NCBI GenBank assembly: GCA_018697205.1
Contig: JABHTG010000138.1
Span: 1-64,000 of the forward strand
DNA: 64,000 nucleotides
Source of the DNA: Nitrospina sp.
GTDB taxonomy: Bacteria > Nitrospinota > Nitrospinia > Nitrospinales > VA-1
Direction: 5' to 3'
Below are positions 47,052-56,330 of this stretch, piece after piece. Made by a program: the position numbers and the translations under genes. Each line of letters starts with the position of its first letter. The first letter of the stretch is position 1. The notes below the pieces were generated by a model. It saw nothing but the letters and a program-made list of their open reading frames with translations. It ran no database searches and was not told the DNA's origin.

Positions 47052-48965
47052 TTATTTTTTGCTGATATCTTCGAACTCAGCATCGACAACATCATCATCT
47101 GCAGGGGCACTTCCATCAGTAGGTTGGTCGCCATCGTTAGGCGCTTCACCATCTGCTCCACCTTCTGCTTGTGTTTTTGCATACATTGCCGAAGCAAGTT
47201 TATGAGCAATTTCATTAACTTTTTCGATCTGGCTTTTCATCTCCTCAGCAGTACCCTCGAGATGTTTCTTTGCTTCTTCAATTGCTTCTTCAGCTGCCTT
47301 GATGTCCTCTTCAGGGAGCTTATCTTTATTTTCTCGAATAGTTTTTTCAGTTCCATAAATTACTGAATCGAGCTGATTCTTCACATCTATAGACTCACGA
47401 CGTTCCTTATCAGCATCAGCATTTGCCTCAGCATCCTTGACCATATTTTCGATATCACTATCGGATAGACCAGTAGAATCGGTAATGGTAATTTTTTGCT
47501 CTTTGTTGGTGCCTTTATCTTTAGCAGAAACGTTAATTATGCCATTTGCATCTATGTCGAAGGTGACTTCAACTTGTGGGACACCTCTAGGTGCAGGTGG
47601 AATTCCATCTAAATTAAACTGTCCAAGAGAACGATTATCTTTTGACATTTCTCTTTCACCCTGAACCACATTAATTTCCACACTTGGCTGATTATCTGAT
47701 GCGGTTGAAAATACCTCACTTTTTCTTGTGGGTATTGTTGTGTTACGTTCGATTAGCTTTGTTGTTACACCTCCTAGTGTTTCGATTCCAAGGGACAGCG
47801 GTGTGACATCGAGTAATAAAATATCTTTTACATCGCCAGAAAGAACACCTGCCTGAACAGCTGCACCAAGAGCAACAACTTCATCGGGGTTTACTCCACG
47901 ATGGGGTTCTTTACCGAACATTTCCTTTACCACATCACCAACCTTTGGAACACGAGTAGATCCACCAACCAGAACGGCTTCGTCAATTTTGCCAGCCTCT
48001 AAGCCTGCGTCCTTAAGGGCATTGAGACATGGTTTTTTTGATCTTTCTATCAAATCATCTACCATGGATTCAAATTTGGCACGAGAAAGCTTCATGTTTA
48101 AATGTTTTGGACCGCTGGCATCTGCAGTAACGAAAGGTAAATTAATATCAGTTTCGTTAGTCGTAGAAAGCTCAATCTTAGCTTTTTCAGCAGCTTCTTT
48201 AAGCCTTTGTAGTGCCATGTTATCTTTGGATAGATCAACTCCTTGATCTTTTTTAAACTCTGTCACCAGCCAGTCAATTACTCGTTGATCCAAATTGTCA
48301 CCACCTAAATGAGTGTCACCATTTGTTGCTTTTACTTCTACAACATTGTCACCTACTTCCAGAATGGAAACATCAAAAGTACCACCACCAAAATCATAAA
48401 CACTAATCATGTGGTCTTTTTTCTTGTCAAGGCCATATGCTAGGGCCGAGGCAGTTGGTTCATTGATTATTCGTTTAACATCAAGACCAGCAATCTTACC
48501 AGCATCTTTAGTTGCTTGTCGTTGTGCATCATTAAAGTATGCTGGTACGGTAATTACTGCTTCTGAAACTGTTTCACCTAGATAAGACTCAGCTGATTTT
48601 TTTAGTTTCTGTAAAATCATTGCTGAAATTTCAGGGGGGCTATATTTTTTATCTCCAATCTTGATTTTTAATTCTTTTTTAGTTCCTTTTTCCACTTTGT
48701 AAGGAACCATCTTCATTTCTTCAGAAACCTCATCAATAGAACGACCCATAAAACGCTTAACTGAAAATATTGTATTTTCTGGATTAGCAATTGCTTGACG
48801 TTTTGCAACTTGCCCAACAAGAATTTCGCCTTCTTTAGTGAATGCGACAACAGAAGGAGTGGTACGACTCCCTTCTTCGTTAAGTATTACCTTGGGTTCG
48901 CTTCCCTCCATAACTGCAACCACAGAGTTTGTGGTTCCAAGGTCGATTCCGATAATTTTTCCCAT
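47052..48965 (-). CDS. dnaK: molecular chaperone DnaK (Hsp70)
   Basis: 637 residues. The N-terminal ATPase domain begins [16 protein letters not shown] and includes the [12 protein letters not shown] and [10 protein letters not shown] motifs. The substrate-binding domain has [16 protein letters not shown]. The C terminus is acidic (about 600-637) and ends in the typical EFEDISKK-type tail. An AAAGGA ribosome binding site and a strong promoter lie upstream. Confidence 0.98.
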   Translation of the reverse strand: MGKIIGIDLGTTNSVVAVMEGSEPKVILNEEGSRTTPSVVAFTKEGEILVGQVAKRQAIANPENTIFSVKRFMGRSIDEVSEEMKMVPYKVEKGTKKELKIKIGDKKYSPPEISAMILQKLKKSAESYLGETVSEAVITVPAYFNDAQRQATKDAGKIAGLDVKRIINEPTASALAYGLDKKKDHMISVYDFGGGTFDVSILEVGDNVVEVKATNGDTHLGGDNLDQRVIDWLVTEFKKDQGVDLSKDNMALQRLKEAAEKAKIELSTTNETDINLPFVTADASGPKHLNMKLSRAKFESMVDDLIERSKKPCLNALKDAGLEAGKIDEAVLVGGSTRVPKVGDVVKEMFGKEPHRGVNPDEVVALGAAVQAGVLSGDVKDILLLDVTPLSLGIETLGGVTTKLIERNTTIPTRKSEVFSTASDNQPSVEINVVQGEREMSKDNRSLGQFNLDGIPPAPRGVPQVEVTFDIDANGIINVSAKDKGTNKEQKITITDSTGLSDSDIENMVKDAEANADADKERRESIDVKNQLDSVIYGTEKTIRENKDKLPEEDIKAAEEAIEEAKKHLEGTAEEMKSQIEKVNEIAHKLASAMYAKTQAEGGADGEAPNDGDQPTDGSAPADDDVVDAEFEDISKK

Positions 48966-49020
48966 AATGCTTATTCCTTTCTAAAATTGACTCTCAACAT
49001 TCAAAAATTTTTAGAGTTTA

Positions 49021-49047
49021 TAGTAAAAGGCCCTATAAAGGGCACTA
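49021..49047 (-). promoter_or_regulatory. inverted repeat in dnaK leader
   Basis: On the minus strand GCCCT/AGGGC arms with a 4-base loop are flanked by TAGT and ACTA that can extend the stem. It lies about 10-35 bases into the predicted dnaK transcript. It is not the CIRCE element (TTAGCACTC...GAGTGCTAA). Confidence 0.4.
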
Positions 49048-49069
49048 AATCTCTCATTATTGTGTAAAT

Positions 49070-49098
49070 GGTATAAGATTCGACCTTACCAATGTCAA
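49070..49098 (-). promoter_or_regulatory. sigma70-type promoter for dnaK
   Basis: TTGACA (minus strand, 49098-49093), a 17-base spacer, and TATACC (49075-49070). It predicts a start near 49063, about 100 bases before the dnaK ATG. It does not resemble the sigma32 consensus. Confidence 0.7.
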
Positions 49099-49315
49099 GG
49101 TAACCTTATAGATATTTTCTACCAGTTGTAATTTTTAGTGAATGATTATGAAAACATTAGAAATAGTTGTTTTTTTCAAGTTAGATGCGATTTTTAGTTT
49201 GTTTGGCTAAAATCATGAAAATATTTTTAATAAAATAGAATGTTTAATTCTGTAAGTTTTATTTTTTAATTTATAATTATAAAAACGAAACTGATGAAAT
49301 GTATTAGGAGATAAG

Positions 49316-49567
49316 TTGGAAAAGTATATTAATAAAAATGGTTTGCCTGTTGGAACTACGCCGAAGGAATTGTTCGAAGAGGTAATGAGAGGAACGGGTT
49401 TTGTTATGGGCCCTACTGTTTCAATTTTCAAGGAAAATGCAGGCCTTCATGATAAAAAAATTGTAGTTTCAAGGATGCTGAGTTCAAAACGTTCTGCAGA
49501 GACCCAAACATTTTTGGTAAGCCAGTTCCAAGAAGCAGTTGATCTTTTTAATAGTTGGAGAAACTAG
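49316..49567 (+). CDS. unrecognised protein (83 residues)
   Basis: The start is TTG, preceded by AGGAG at 6 bases. The product is soluble, with one basic amphipathic C-terminal helix. No known family. The good ribosome binding site supports a real gene. Confidence 0.55.
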   Translation: MEKYINKNGLPVGTTPKELFEEVMRGTGFVMGPTVSIFKENAGLHDKKIVVSRMLSSKRSAETQTFLVSQFQEAVDLFNSWRN

Positions 49568-49680
49568 CATTAAAATAAATTTTGGAGATCAGTTTCTTTG
49601 ATTTTATATTTAACTGACTTAAAGAAGTTATGTTAAGAGCTAAAGACCTAGTTTAATTTATTTAAGTTTGAGGATACTCA

Positions 49681-50091
49681 ATGTTACCTGAATGGAAATT
49701 ATTTATAAAAGAAATAGAAGATAAAAAAGAAAATCTGCAAGGAGCTGATTTAGGAAATAAAAAACTTATGGGTGCTAATTTAACTGGAGCAGATTTGACG
49801 GATGCAGACTTAAGTATTTCTTACCTAATAAAAGCAGACTTAAGCAATGCAAATCTAACCAATGCTGATTTGACAGGAGCAGTAATGAGTGAGGCTAAAT
49901 TTAACGGCGCTAATTTAGATGGAGCGGAACTAGAGGATGCTTTCCTGCATGGAGCAGATCTTACTAGGGTTATCAACCTTACTTGCGAGCAACTTGATCT
50001 TGCTAACTTTGACAAAGAAACTCTGTTCCCAGAATATATTCAAATTAACTGGAATTCTGATAATACTTTTACATGTTGCGATAGAGATTAA
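49681..50091 (+). CDS. pentapeptide-repeat protein (136 residues)
   Basis: About 18 pentapeptides between residues 18 and 100. The C-terminal cap (N-L-T-x2-Q ... T-L-F-P-E-Y-I-Q-I-x-W-N-S ... C-C) repeats the cap of the two longer pentapeptide proteins in this window, showing that all three are paralogues differing in coil length. Confidence 0.9.
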   Translation: MLPEWKLFIKEIEDKKENLQGADLGNKKLMGANLTGADLTDADLSISYLIKADLSNANLTNADLTGAVMSEAKFNGANLDGAELEDAFLHGADLTRVINLTCEQLDLANFDKETLFPEYIQINWNSDNTFTCCDRD

Positions 50092-50099
50092 GAGGGGGT

Positions 50100-50378
50100 T
50101 TAAAAAACTTCGTTAACTAAACCGCCTTTTCCAACTTCTGGTCCGGGTAGTATTTTTGTGGATTCAGCGGTGTTGACTTTATTCATCCCTATCTTTGAAC
50201 CCATGTCAAACTTAGCCCCCATATCCCGAACAGCTTCGGCTTCTGGAGCCAAAGATTTCAAACTAGATTTTTGGGCAGATGCCATCTGCTGTATTACTTT
50301 AAATTTGCTATTGATGCCTTCCGAGTTTTGTGAAGCACCTAAGCCTGACGAAAATCCAGAATTTTCCATGACCACCAC
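50100..50378 (-). CDS. unrecognised low-complexity protein (92 residues)
   Basis: Rich in Ser, Ala, Gly, Lys and Met, no hydrophobic helix. The frame covers the whole interval and converges with the pentapeptide gene at 8 bases. Composition suggests a disordered or secreted small protein. No family. Confidence 0.45.
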   Translation of the reverse strand: MVVMENSGFSSGLGASQNSEGINSKFKVIQQMASAQKSSLKSLAPEAEAVRDMGAKFDMGSKIGMNKVNTAESTKILPGPEVGKGGLVNEVF

Positions 50379-50615
50379 TCCCCAGTAAATAGTCTGTTTA
50401 TTTAGGCGCCGATTCCATGGCTTTTTATGTAATAATGCAATCCTTCGCTAATTTTTTAATAGATTATGTTCTACTGCCTTGAATTACAAGGTTTTTTTAT
50501 TTTAAATAGTTGGGAAATTGATATTATTTTTTTAAAACAAAAAAACCTACAATATATCAATAACTTGTAATTTGATGCTAATAGTTACTTTTTTGGGGTA
50601 TAACATCAAAACCGA

Positions 50616-50897
50616 TCAAATATCAATAATGTCATCACTTTCAGATGGCTTTGAGTGATAGCTTTGGTTTGTGAAAGTATTACTTTTGCTATATTGGTTA
50701 TTGTTTGATTTTAGTTGATTTTTCCGGAAGAATCTTAGGATTAAAATCACTACCCCAATCACGAGGGCTATCACGAAAAGTGTGAATGTGAAAAATGACA
50801 GCAACGCAACGATCGCTCCAATCCAAAGAATTAGAGAAACTTTGTTCCAGAAGGTCATCCTTCTTACTGTTTGGCCTCCAAATTGATGAAGTGTCAC
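50616..50897 (-). CDS. two-helix membrane protein (93 residues)
   Basis: GTG start. Two hydrophobic helices (about 20-38 and 40-58) are followed by a basic stop-transfer (RFFRKNQ) and a Ser/Asn-rich tail. An internal ATG (MTFWNKVSL) 13 codons later is an alternative start. No family recognised. Confidence 0.55.
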   Translation of the reverse strand: MTLHQFGGQTVRRMTFWNKVSLILWIGAIVALLSFFTFTLFVIALVIGVVILILRFFRKNQLKSNNNQYSKSNTFTNQSYHSKPSESDDIIDI

Positions 50898-50952
50898 TTT
50901 TTATGATATATAGATTAATAAAATTTTATTAAATTGTAAGAATAATAAAACT

Positions 50953-51162
50953 ATGAGTCAGATACCATCTAGCATTATACCTTGTCCGACCTGCAAAGTA
51001 AAAAACCGGATCAAACAATTTCACTTTGATAAAATTCCTTTATGCGCTAAATGTGGAACAAGACTAGTCAGTGAAAGCGAAAATAAAACTCAAGTTTGGT
51101 TTAGTGAGTCACTTAAAGATATCTCCGGTATCCCTGATCCCGATTTTTTGGGTGAATCGTGA
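50953..51162 (+). CDS. short zinc-ribbon protein (69 residues)
   Basis: Two C-x2-C pairs (about 11-14 and 31-34) form a zinc ribbon of the kind found at the N terminus of thioredoxin 2-like proteins. The thioredoxin domain is absent; the remaining tail is acidic. It may be a remnant or an independent small protein. Confidence 0.6.
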   Translation: MSQIPSSIIPCPTCKVKNRIKQFHFDKIPLCAKCGTRLVSESENKTQVWFSESLKDISGIPDPDFLGES

Positions 51163-51247
51163 AATAATATTAAATTTAAATTATTGTTTGATTTTTTTAA
51201 TCTTATTTATTAAAAACTAATTAACTCTTTTACATTTAAGGAAAGCT

Positions 51248-51532
51248 ATGGATACGGTTGATACAATTGATAAAGTTTTAAAAGAAAAAATATCTGCTGA
51301 CTATGTAGAGATTGTGGATGAGAGTCATTTACATCGAGGTCATAAGGCTGCAGGTGGAGGCGGACACTATTCAATTAAAGTTGTTTCAAAGCAATTTGAA
51401 AATATTGACTTAATAAACTGTATGCGGATGGTATACACTGCCTTGGACGACCAAATTAATGGTCAACCTAAGCTAATTCATGCCCTACAGATAAAAGCTT
51501 ATACACCGTCTCAGTGGGATAAGGTGTCATAA
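51248..51532 (+). CDS. bolA: BolA family protein
   Basis: 94 residues with the BolA/IbaG fold. The ESHLHRGHKAAGGGGHYSIKVVS block contains the conserved metal-coordinating histidine. BolA proteins pair with monothiol glutaredoxins in Fe-S trafficking and influence envelope stress responses. No glutaredoxin is adjacent. Confidence 0.9.
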   Translation: MDTVDTIDKVLKEKISADYVEIVDESHLHRGHKAAGGGGHYSIKVVSKQFENIDLINCMRMVYTALDDQINGQPKLIHALQIKAYTPSQWDKVS

Positions 51533-51582
51533 AGTATCTATTTTTATTGTACCTTTAGATGATCTGTTATGATTCGGTAGGG

Positions 51583-52065
51583 TTAAACTTCTAACTCTTC
51601 GCAGTTTTTTAACATTTCTGACTCGGTGAGGTACTTGTTCCCATCAGTTGTTACCTGATTTTTGTACAGGTCTAGCTTAAGATACTTTTTACTTTGTGGG
51701 GATTCCGCGAATGCTTTTGCACCTTCATCACCTATAACATTTCCAAACATAGATAATGATTTTAACTTCGGGAATTTTTGGCTGTTGGCAATAGCGACGG
51801 CACCTTCATCTCCTATATCATTATGGTTGAGATTGAGCATTTCTAGGTTACCTAAGTGAGGAGAGTTAGCCAATGCTTCAGCGCCCTCATCTGCACATTG
51901 ATTTCCTGGAAGGACAAGTTCCTTAACATGTGCTAATTCTGGATTTTTTGCTAATTCCATTACACCTCTAAGTCCTAAAAACTTGTCTCTAAGATTTACT
52001 ACTGTCCCATCGTCAGACATGTTTTCTTTTAAAAGTTTTTCAACTTTATTCATTAAACTCTCCAA
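51583..52065 (-). CDS. leucine-rich-repeat protein, RNase-inhibitor type
   Basis: 160 residues with four to five 27-residue repeats of the GDEGAxAIAxSxxxxxLxxLxL type. It differs from the LRR type at 7597-8184. No signal peptide. Protein-binding role inferred from the fold only. Confidence 0.85.
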   Translation of the reverse strand: MESLMNKVEKLLKENMSDDGTVVNLRDKFLGLRGVMELAKNPELAHVKELVLPGNQCADEGAEALANSPHLGNLEMLNLNHNDIGDEGAVAIANSQKFPKLKSLSMFGNVIGDEGAKAFAESPQSKKYLKLDLYKNQVTTDGNKYLTESEMLKNCEELEV

Positions 52066-52130
52066 CTTTAAAGTGGAACTTTTGACTTGTTTGTATTTTA
52101 TCAGGTTTGAAAATAAATAGCTGTCGAAAT

Positions 52131-52165
52131 AAAAAACCGGTCACTAAACGTGACCGGTTTTTTTT
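52131..52165 (-). terminator. bidirectional rho-independent terminator
   Basis: Stem AAAACCGGTCAC / GTGACCGGTTTT with a 5-base loop (TAAAC), flanked by A and T runs on both sides. It ends the cytochrome operon on the minus strand, 18 bases after its last stop codon. Confidence 0.9.
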
Positions 52166-52182
52166 GAATTATATAAAGAAAA

Positions 52183-53469
52183 TCACAAAAGCGGATCCAG
52201 GAAAAGCCCGTCAGTTTGCCACTTTTCTATTTCTTCTTTCGTGGGGATAGGGGGCACAGGTCTTTTCTCTGTCCGTGCATCCAATGGGTCATGGAACGTC
52301 CTAGCGTAAGCTTCTGCTTTCCATAGATAAAGGTGCTGAAACATTAGACCCCAAGGTGCCATAGCTGTACCATCTACACCCCTAGTAACTCGCTTGTACC
52401 ATAATGAATCTGGCCAGTCCTCCATTTTGACACCAACAAGTTGATCTGGCATTTTATCAGTATCCATATTCTCTGCATTACGAAAATCCAGAGCTCCAGT
52501 CATCATGGGGATTCCATCTTTACCATGACAAACTGCACAGTTCAATCCATCAGTATTAGGCTCCAACCCTTCGAATACCACTTTACCTTCTTCAATTATT
52601 TTAGGGTCATCCCACCAAGTCCATTGATTTGGGAATTTCCCTTCAACGGGCATAACTGTAGGGTTACGTAAAGTTTTTAAATATGCAACTAGCGCATTTA
52701 ATTCATCTTCACTTAAATCTTCATCATAGTAGGTAGGCATGGCCTTTTTAGATTTTTTATCTTCATAGCCTGGGGATTGTATTTTTCGTGGCTCAAGAAT
52801 TTGTTCTTTGATGTAATCCTCAGAATATAATCCAATTTGCTTGGTTCCGAGGTTAGGCCCACGGTCTGAGTTCCCCTCCCAAAAAACTTTATGACAATTG
52901 AAGCATTTGTTACTGGAAAAAACTTCACGGCCAGCTGCAATAACCTCAGGGCCGGCAAGACCACTCAGCTTTATAGGGGGCCTATCTAGTTTTTCAATTT
53001 CATGCTGAGGATCAAACTGAGGGAGCTGAGCTGTTATAGTGATAAATAATCCAGAGGCCAATGCATAAGTTGTTAGAAGACGGAAGGTAGAGGTCAACTT
53101 AGACTTTTCAGGTTTAAGTGCCTTGGAGTCGAGAATTAGAAAATATACAAGTCCTACAAATGAAAATGCAACAAATTCTATTTGCCACCAGATGGGAAAC
53201 CCAAGTTTCTCAGCTACAACCCATATAATTCCAGCAAGAATAAGTACTATTGGCAGCTTAAACCCTAAATTTTTTCCAAAAGATATTTCTGTTTTTTTTC
53301 TTTGTGGGAGAGATAAAAGAAAAGCATACATCATCACGACACCAGCAAAGCCCCAACTAGCACTCCGGGGTAGCTCAAACCAGGCAACAATAACCCATAT
53401 AACAGCTGCTAATGGCAGAAATTTTAAAGTCATGCCAGTTAAGTTTTGAAAAAAAGACGGTTGTTGCAT
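52183..53469 (-). CDS. membrane-anchored di-heme cytochrome c
   Basis: 428 residues. Four to five hydrophobic helices (about 10-145) anchor the protein; the periplasmic part contains two heme sites, CFNCH and CAVCH, each in a cytochrome c domain, with Met ligands in KAMPTYY and TAMAPWG-type segments. It follows the bd-like protein by 18 bases and probably passes electrons to or from it. The terminator at 52131 closes the operon. Confidence 0.88.
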   Translation of the reverse strand: MQQPSFFQNLTGMTLKFLPLAAVIWVIVAWFELPRSASWGFAGVVMMYAFLLSLPQRKKTEISFGKNLGFKLPIVLILAGIIWVVAEKLGFPIWWQIEFVAFSFVGLVYFLILDSKALKPEKSKLTSTFRLLTTYALASGLFITITAQLPQFDPQHEIEKLDRPPIKLSGLAGPEVIAAGREVFSSNKCFNCHKVFWEGNSDRGPNLGTKQIGLYSEDYIKEQILEPRKIQSPGYEDKKSKKAMPTYYDEDLSEDELNALVAYLKTLRNPTVMPVEGKFPNQWTWWDDPKIIEEGKVVFEGLEPNTDGLNCAVCHGKDGIPMMTGALDFRNAENMDTDKMPDQLVGVKMEDWPDSLWYKRVTRGVDGTAMAPWGLMFQHLYLWKAEAYARTFHDPLDARTEKRPVPPIPTKEEIEKWQTDGLFLDPLL

Positions 53470-53487
53470 TGTAACGCTCCTAAAATA

Positions 53488-55614
53488 TTATTCTGCCATC
53501 TGTGGAGTAGCTTGGGGAGCAACTTTATCAGTTTTTTTCTTTGACTTTGGATACTTTATGCCCAACCAGATGATGCAAGTCATTATGATAAAGAAAGTCC
53601 AAACGATAGTAGTTACATGGAAACCAGATTCTGCTAATGTTGGTGCAAATTTCTCCGGAGTGACGTCTTTGTAAACTTTGTAGACGTGCCAATTCATTCT
53701 AGAAAGTGAGCGTATAGTTCCCATCCAGCTCATTAACCATATATCAGCAAATCCTAGAAAGATGAGACAATAGATACCAAGTGGATTGATCTTACCGTAA
53801 TGAACTTTTCCTGTTTTAGTTGCTATTGTATAAAATATATAGTTTACAAAAGTCACTGTAACTAGTGCAAAGGCAGCCGTATTTTTAGAAATCATCAAGG
53901 CAAGAAATGCTAGATTGTCAGGTAATACCATTGATGAATCCATTCCAGGCTCAGGCATCATGGTTGCAAAGAAACGCCTTGGTGTGAACCAGATTGTAGC
54001 GGCAATTACAATCAGCACAAAACCAAATTTCATAGCAGGGAAAAAGCGTTCAGCCTTTTCTATCCGCTGCATACTTACCCACATATATATATTACTCATA
54101 CTAAACATTGTCCCAACAAGCAGGCCTTGAACTAACATGAACATTGACTCACGATCAGACATGATATACATGCCGATGGTGGCATCGTACTGATAAATTT
54201 CACGGACAAAAATGTAGCCCATCGCTGGTAGTGGAATCATTATTGCGACACCTATAATGTTCCCTATATAACCGACCCAGTCGTAATATTCTTTTTCTTC
54301 TTTTTTTTCAGACCAAAGGTACATGTAAGCACCAATAACGCAAACCATATATCCGCCAAATGTTCCATTGCCGACGAGCCGATGGTAGTTAAGTGGCATC
54401 CAACCAGCATTTGTTACCTTGCTCCATTCGCTTATATTGGTTATTTGGTCTAGAGGTACAGGTGGTGTTTGCATGAATGTAGTTGGGCCATCCAATGCCA
54501 CAAGCAACGATAACCCTAAAACGTTAAGAATCACTCCTAAAACAATGTGTCTACCCTTCTTGTTGCTTTTATTCAATGGATCCCATGAGTACACGTATAT
54601 GTACATGATGACCGTTTCTAATATGAAAAGGGTGGGATAAATTACCATGAAAAGAACAGGAAAAGACGATACAAGATAAGAGATGAAATCACTATAAATC
54701 ACTAACATCACGAATAGGAACAAACCGCCTGATAGGGCTGTAAAGCTATAGGCAAAACCTATAACTTTTGTGACCTCGTGCGCTAGACGTTCAAATTTAA
54801 AATCGGATTCGGCAAACATGATACCGTTGGCAAGAAGACCTCCAACTAAACCATTCACTGCGGCAAGAATTATTCCATCGGCATGTAATGTATCGACAGG
54901 TGTTAGGGCGCAGGCAATAACTGTTCCAACGATAGTTCCAATTACGCCTGAAACTTTTAAATTCATGCATCTGTGAAAATAATTCAGAAAACTAACAGCG
55001 AGAGCTCCAAAGGCGCAAGCCCACATACCAAATAGCACACCATGATGGATTCCAACAATTACCTCAAATGTTATTCCTATAACTACCCCTATAAGTACTC
55101 CAAGGAAAACATTGGACAAGATGATAGCTTTTCTAACACCTTGAGTACGGCGCGCTCCCATCACTTCCATGATTACAACGAACATTGGGCAACCAAGTAT
55201 AAAGGAAGCAAATAGGATATGCATTTGGGCCGCAAACCAGGTAAATTTGCGATTGCTTAGCCCAAGGAAAGATACTTCTTCAAATTCATGATCTTTTGCC
55301 GGGCCAATATCTGTTAAATATGAAAGGTCTTCGCTTTCTTCCTCGCCATCGGCAGATTCTTCTCCATCACCTTCTTCTTCTTCATCTTCTTCATCTTCTT
55401 CATCTTCTTCATCTTCTTCATCTTCTTCATCTTCTTCATCTTCTTCTTCTTCATCTGCATAAGCAGTTGATGGTCCATTTAAACTAAATAAGTATGATGC
55501 AGAAGCAGGTATGAAAGCAGGAGCCAAATGTCCCATTCCATAGAAAAATATCAGAGCAATGAGGATGGTGAATACAGAATTTTTGGTTTTTGGTTTTTCA
55601 GGCGAATGATACAT
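53488..55614 (-). CDS. cytochrome bd-like oxidase subunit with acidic periplasmic tract
   Basis: 708 residues. An export signal (about 14-53) ends near AYA. It is followed by a highly acidic tract (about 54-95) built from DEE units. The rest is a polytopic protein with about 14 helices that resembles CydA-type subunits: conserved His in MHILF, GIHHG and YFH segments could ligate hemes. The quinol-binding GRQPW loop of CydA is not evident. It resembles the bd-like proteins of nitrite-oxidising bacteria; whether it reduces oxygen is unknown. Confidence 0.75.
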   Translation of the reverse strand: MYHSPEKPKTKNSVFTILIALIFFYGMGHLAPAFIPASASYLFSLNGPSTAYADEEEEDEEDEEDEEDEEDEEDEEDEEEEGDGEESADGEEESEDLSYLTDIGPAKDHEFEEVSFLGLSNRKFTWFAAQMHILFASFILGCPMFVVIMEVMGARRTQGVRKAIILSNVFLGVLIGVVIGITFEVIVGIHHGVLFGMWACAFGALAVSFLNYFHRCMNLKVSGVIGTIVGTVIACALTPVDTLHADGIILAAVNGLVGGLLANGIMFAESDFKFERLAHEVTKVIGFAYSFTALSGGLFLFVMLVIYSDFISYLVSSFPVLFMVIYPTLFILETVIMYIYVYSWDPLNKSNKKGRHIVLGVILNVLGLSLLVALDGPTTFMQTPPVPLDQITNISEWSKVTNAGWMPLNYHRLVGNGTFGGYMVCVIGAYMYLWSEKKEEKEYYDWVGYIGNIIGVAIMIPLPAMGYIFVREIYQYDATIGMYIMSDRESMFMLVQGLLVGTMFSMSNIYMWVSMQRIEKAERFFPAMKFGFVLIVIAATIWFTPRRFFATMMPEPGMDSSMVLPDNLAFLALMISKNTAAFALVTVTFVNYIFYTIATKTGKVHYGKINPLGIYCLIFLGFADIWLMSWMGTIRSLSRMNWHVYKVYKDVTPEKFAPTLAESGFHVTTIVWTFFIIMTCIIWLGIKYPKSKKKTDKVAPQATPQMAE
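55371..55458. repeat. 9-base tandem repeat coding for DEE units
   Basis: The minus-strand unit GAAGATGAA is repeated about seven times inside the bd-like gene. All indels of whole units stay in frame, so the length of the acidic tract could vary between strains by slippage. Confidence 0.85.
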
Positions 55615-55701
55615 CGAGGCCTCTATTTATATATAAATGGAGTCTTTAAAAAAGTAGAATTTGTAAAGTAAAAATTGCGCTAATGAAAAGTAAAGTTGAA
55701 A

Positions 55702-55730
55702 GAAATATCACACGATTTTTCTAATGTCAA
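55702..55730 (-). promoter_or_regulatory. sigma70-type promoter for the bd-like operon
   Basis: TTGACA (minus strand, 55730-55725), a 17-base spacer, and TATTTC (55707-55702). It predicts a leader of about 80 bases before the ATG at 55614. Confidence 0.55.
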
Positions 55731-55852
55731 GGAGCTTTAAAGAGCATTTTTTTTTAACGGTTTGGGAGCCTTTGTACGCTTGGAGAAAGCCTTGAAGTCT
55801 TCTTAATCAGTGCAAGGGTTGTCATTAATACTTTTTGTTTTAAGATTAATTT

Positions 55853-56044
55853 TTATTCACTTTCGGCAATATCGTCCAGAGGCATAATAAGGAGGCCAAA
55901 TCCCATTGCTGTGCTAAAAACAGAAAGAAGTCCGACGAAGACCTGAGGCCATTCGGCCGTTATATCTCGTACGGACCAAACAAATAAAAATCCTCCTATC
56001 ACCATGAGTATTATTCCTAAAAACCTAATTTTCGTGCTATTCAT
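55853..56044 (-). CDS. small two-helix membrane protein (63 residues)
   Basis: The ATG at 56044 is preferred: the longer in-frame start at 56086 would lie inside the preceding gene. Two hydrophobic helices with a short loop. It is the last gene of the rlmN-GT2-LAB_N group, 4 bases after the LAB_N stop. No family assigned. Confidence 0.6.
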   Translation of the reverse strand: MNSTKIRFLGIILMVIGGFLFVWSVRDITAEWPQVFVGLLSVFSTAMGFGLLIMPLDDIAESE

Positions 56045-56048
56045 TGTA

Positions 56049-56327
56049 TTAATTACCCTCTGCTGTGGATTTTCTTTTACGGTCAATAAGGATTAAATTG
56101 CGGATATAAATAACTGAACCAAGACTTTGTCCGAGAATAAAAACTGGATCTTCCCTGTGAATTGCATACGTCAATAAAATAACACTTCCTATTATGCTGC
56201 AGTACCAGAAAGTAATGGGGATAGTGCTTTCTCCCTTTTTTTCGGAAACCAACCATTGAATTACAAACCTTGCTCCGAAGGCGATCTGACCTACAAATCC
56301 TATAACAAGCCAGTATGTTGCAGTCAT
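56049..56327 (-). CDS. LAB_N (lipid-A-disaccharide synthase N-terminal-like) membrane protein
   Basis: 92 residues with three helices. The VGQIAFGARFVIQWLVSEKKGEST region and the later SVIYIRNLILI block identify the stand-alone LAB_N family. Such genes often sit beside DPM1/ArnC-like glycosyltransferases, as here (3-base gap), in membrane-glycolipid modification systems. The glycosyltransferase supplies polyprenyl-linked sugar; the LAB_N protein may be a flippase component. Confidence 0.85.
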   Translation of the reverse strand: MTATYWLVIGFVGQIAFGARFVIQWLVSEKKGESTIPITFWYCSIIGSVILLTYAIHREDPVFILGQSLGSVIYIRNLILIDRKRKSTAEGN

Positions 56328-56330
56328 TTT

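Larger units (their letters stand above)
48966..49315. other. divergent interval with dnaK promoter
   Basis: 350 bases; the dnaK promoter (49070-49098) and a leader dyad (49021-49047) take up the left half. The right half is AT-rich and holds only the ribosome binding site of the following gene. Confidence 0.5.

Noticed and set aside
55296-55487. Plus-strand frame rich in Leu and His
   Set aside because: It is the antisense reading of the DEE tandem repeat in the bd-like gene.
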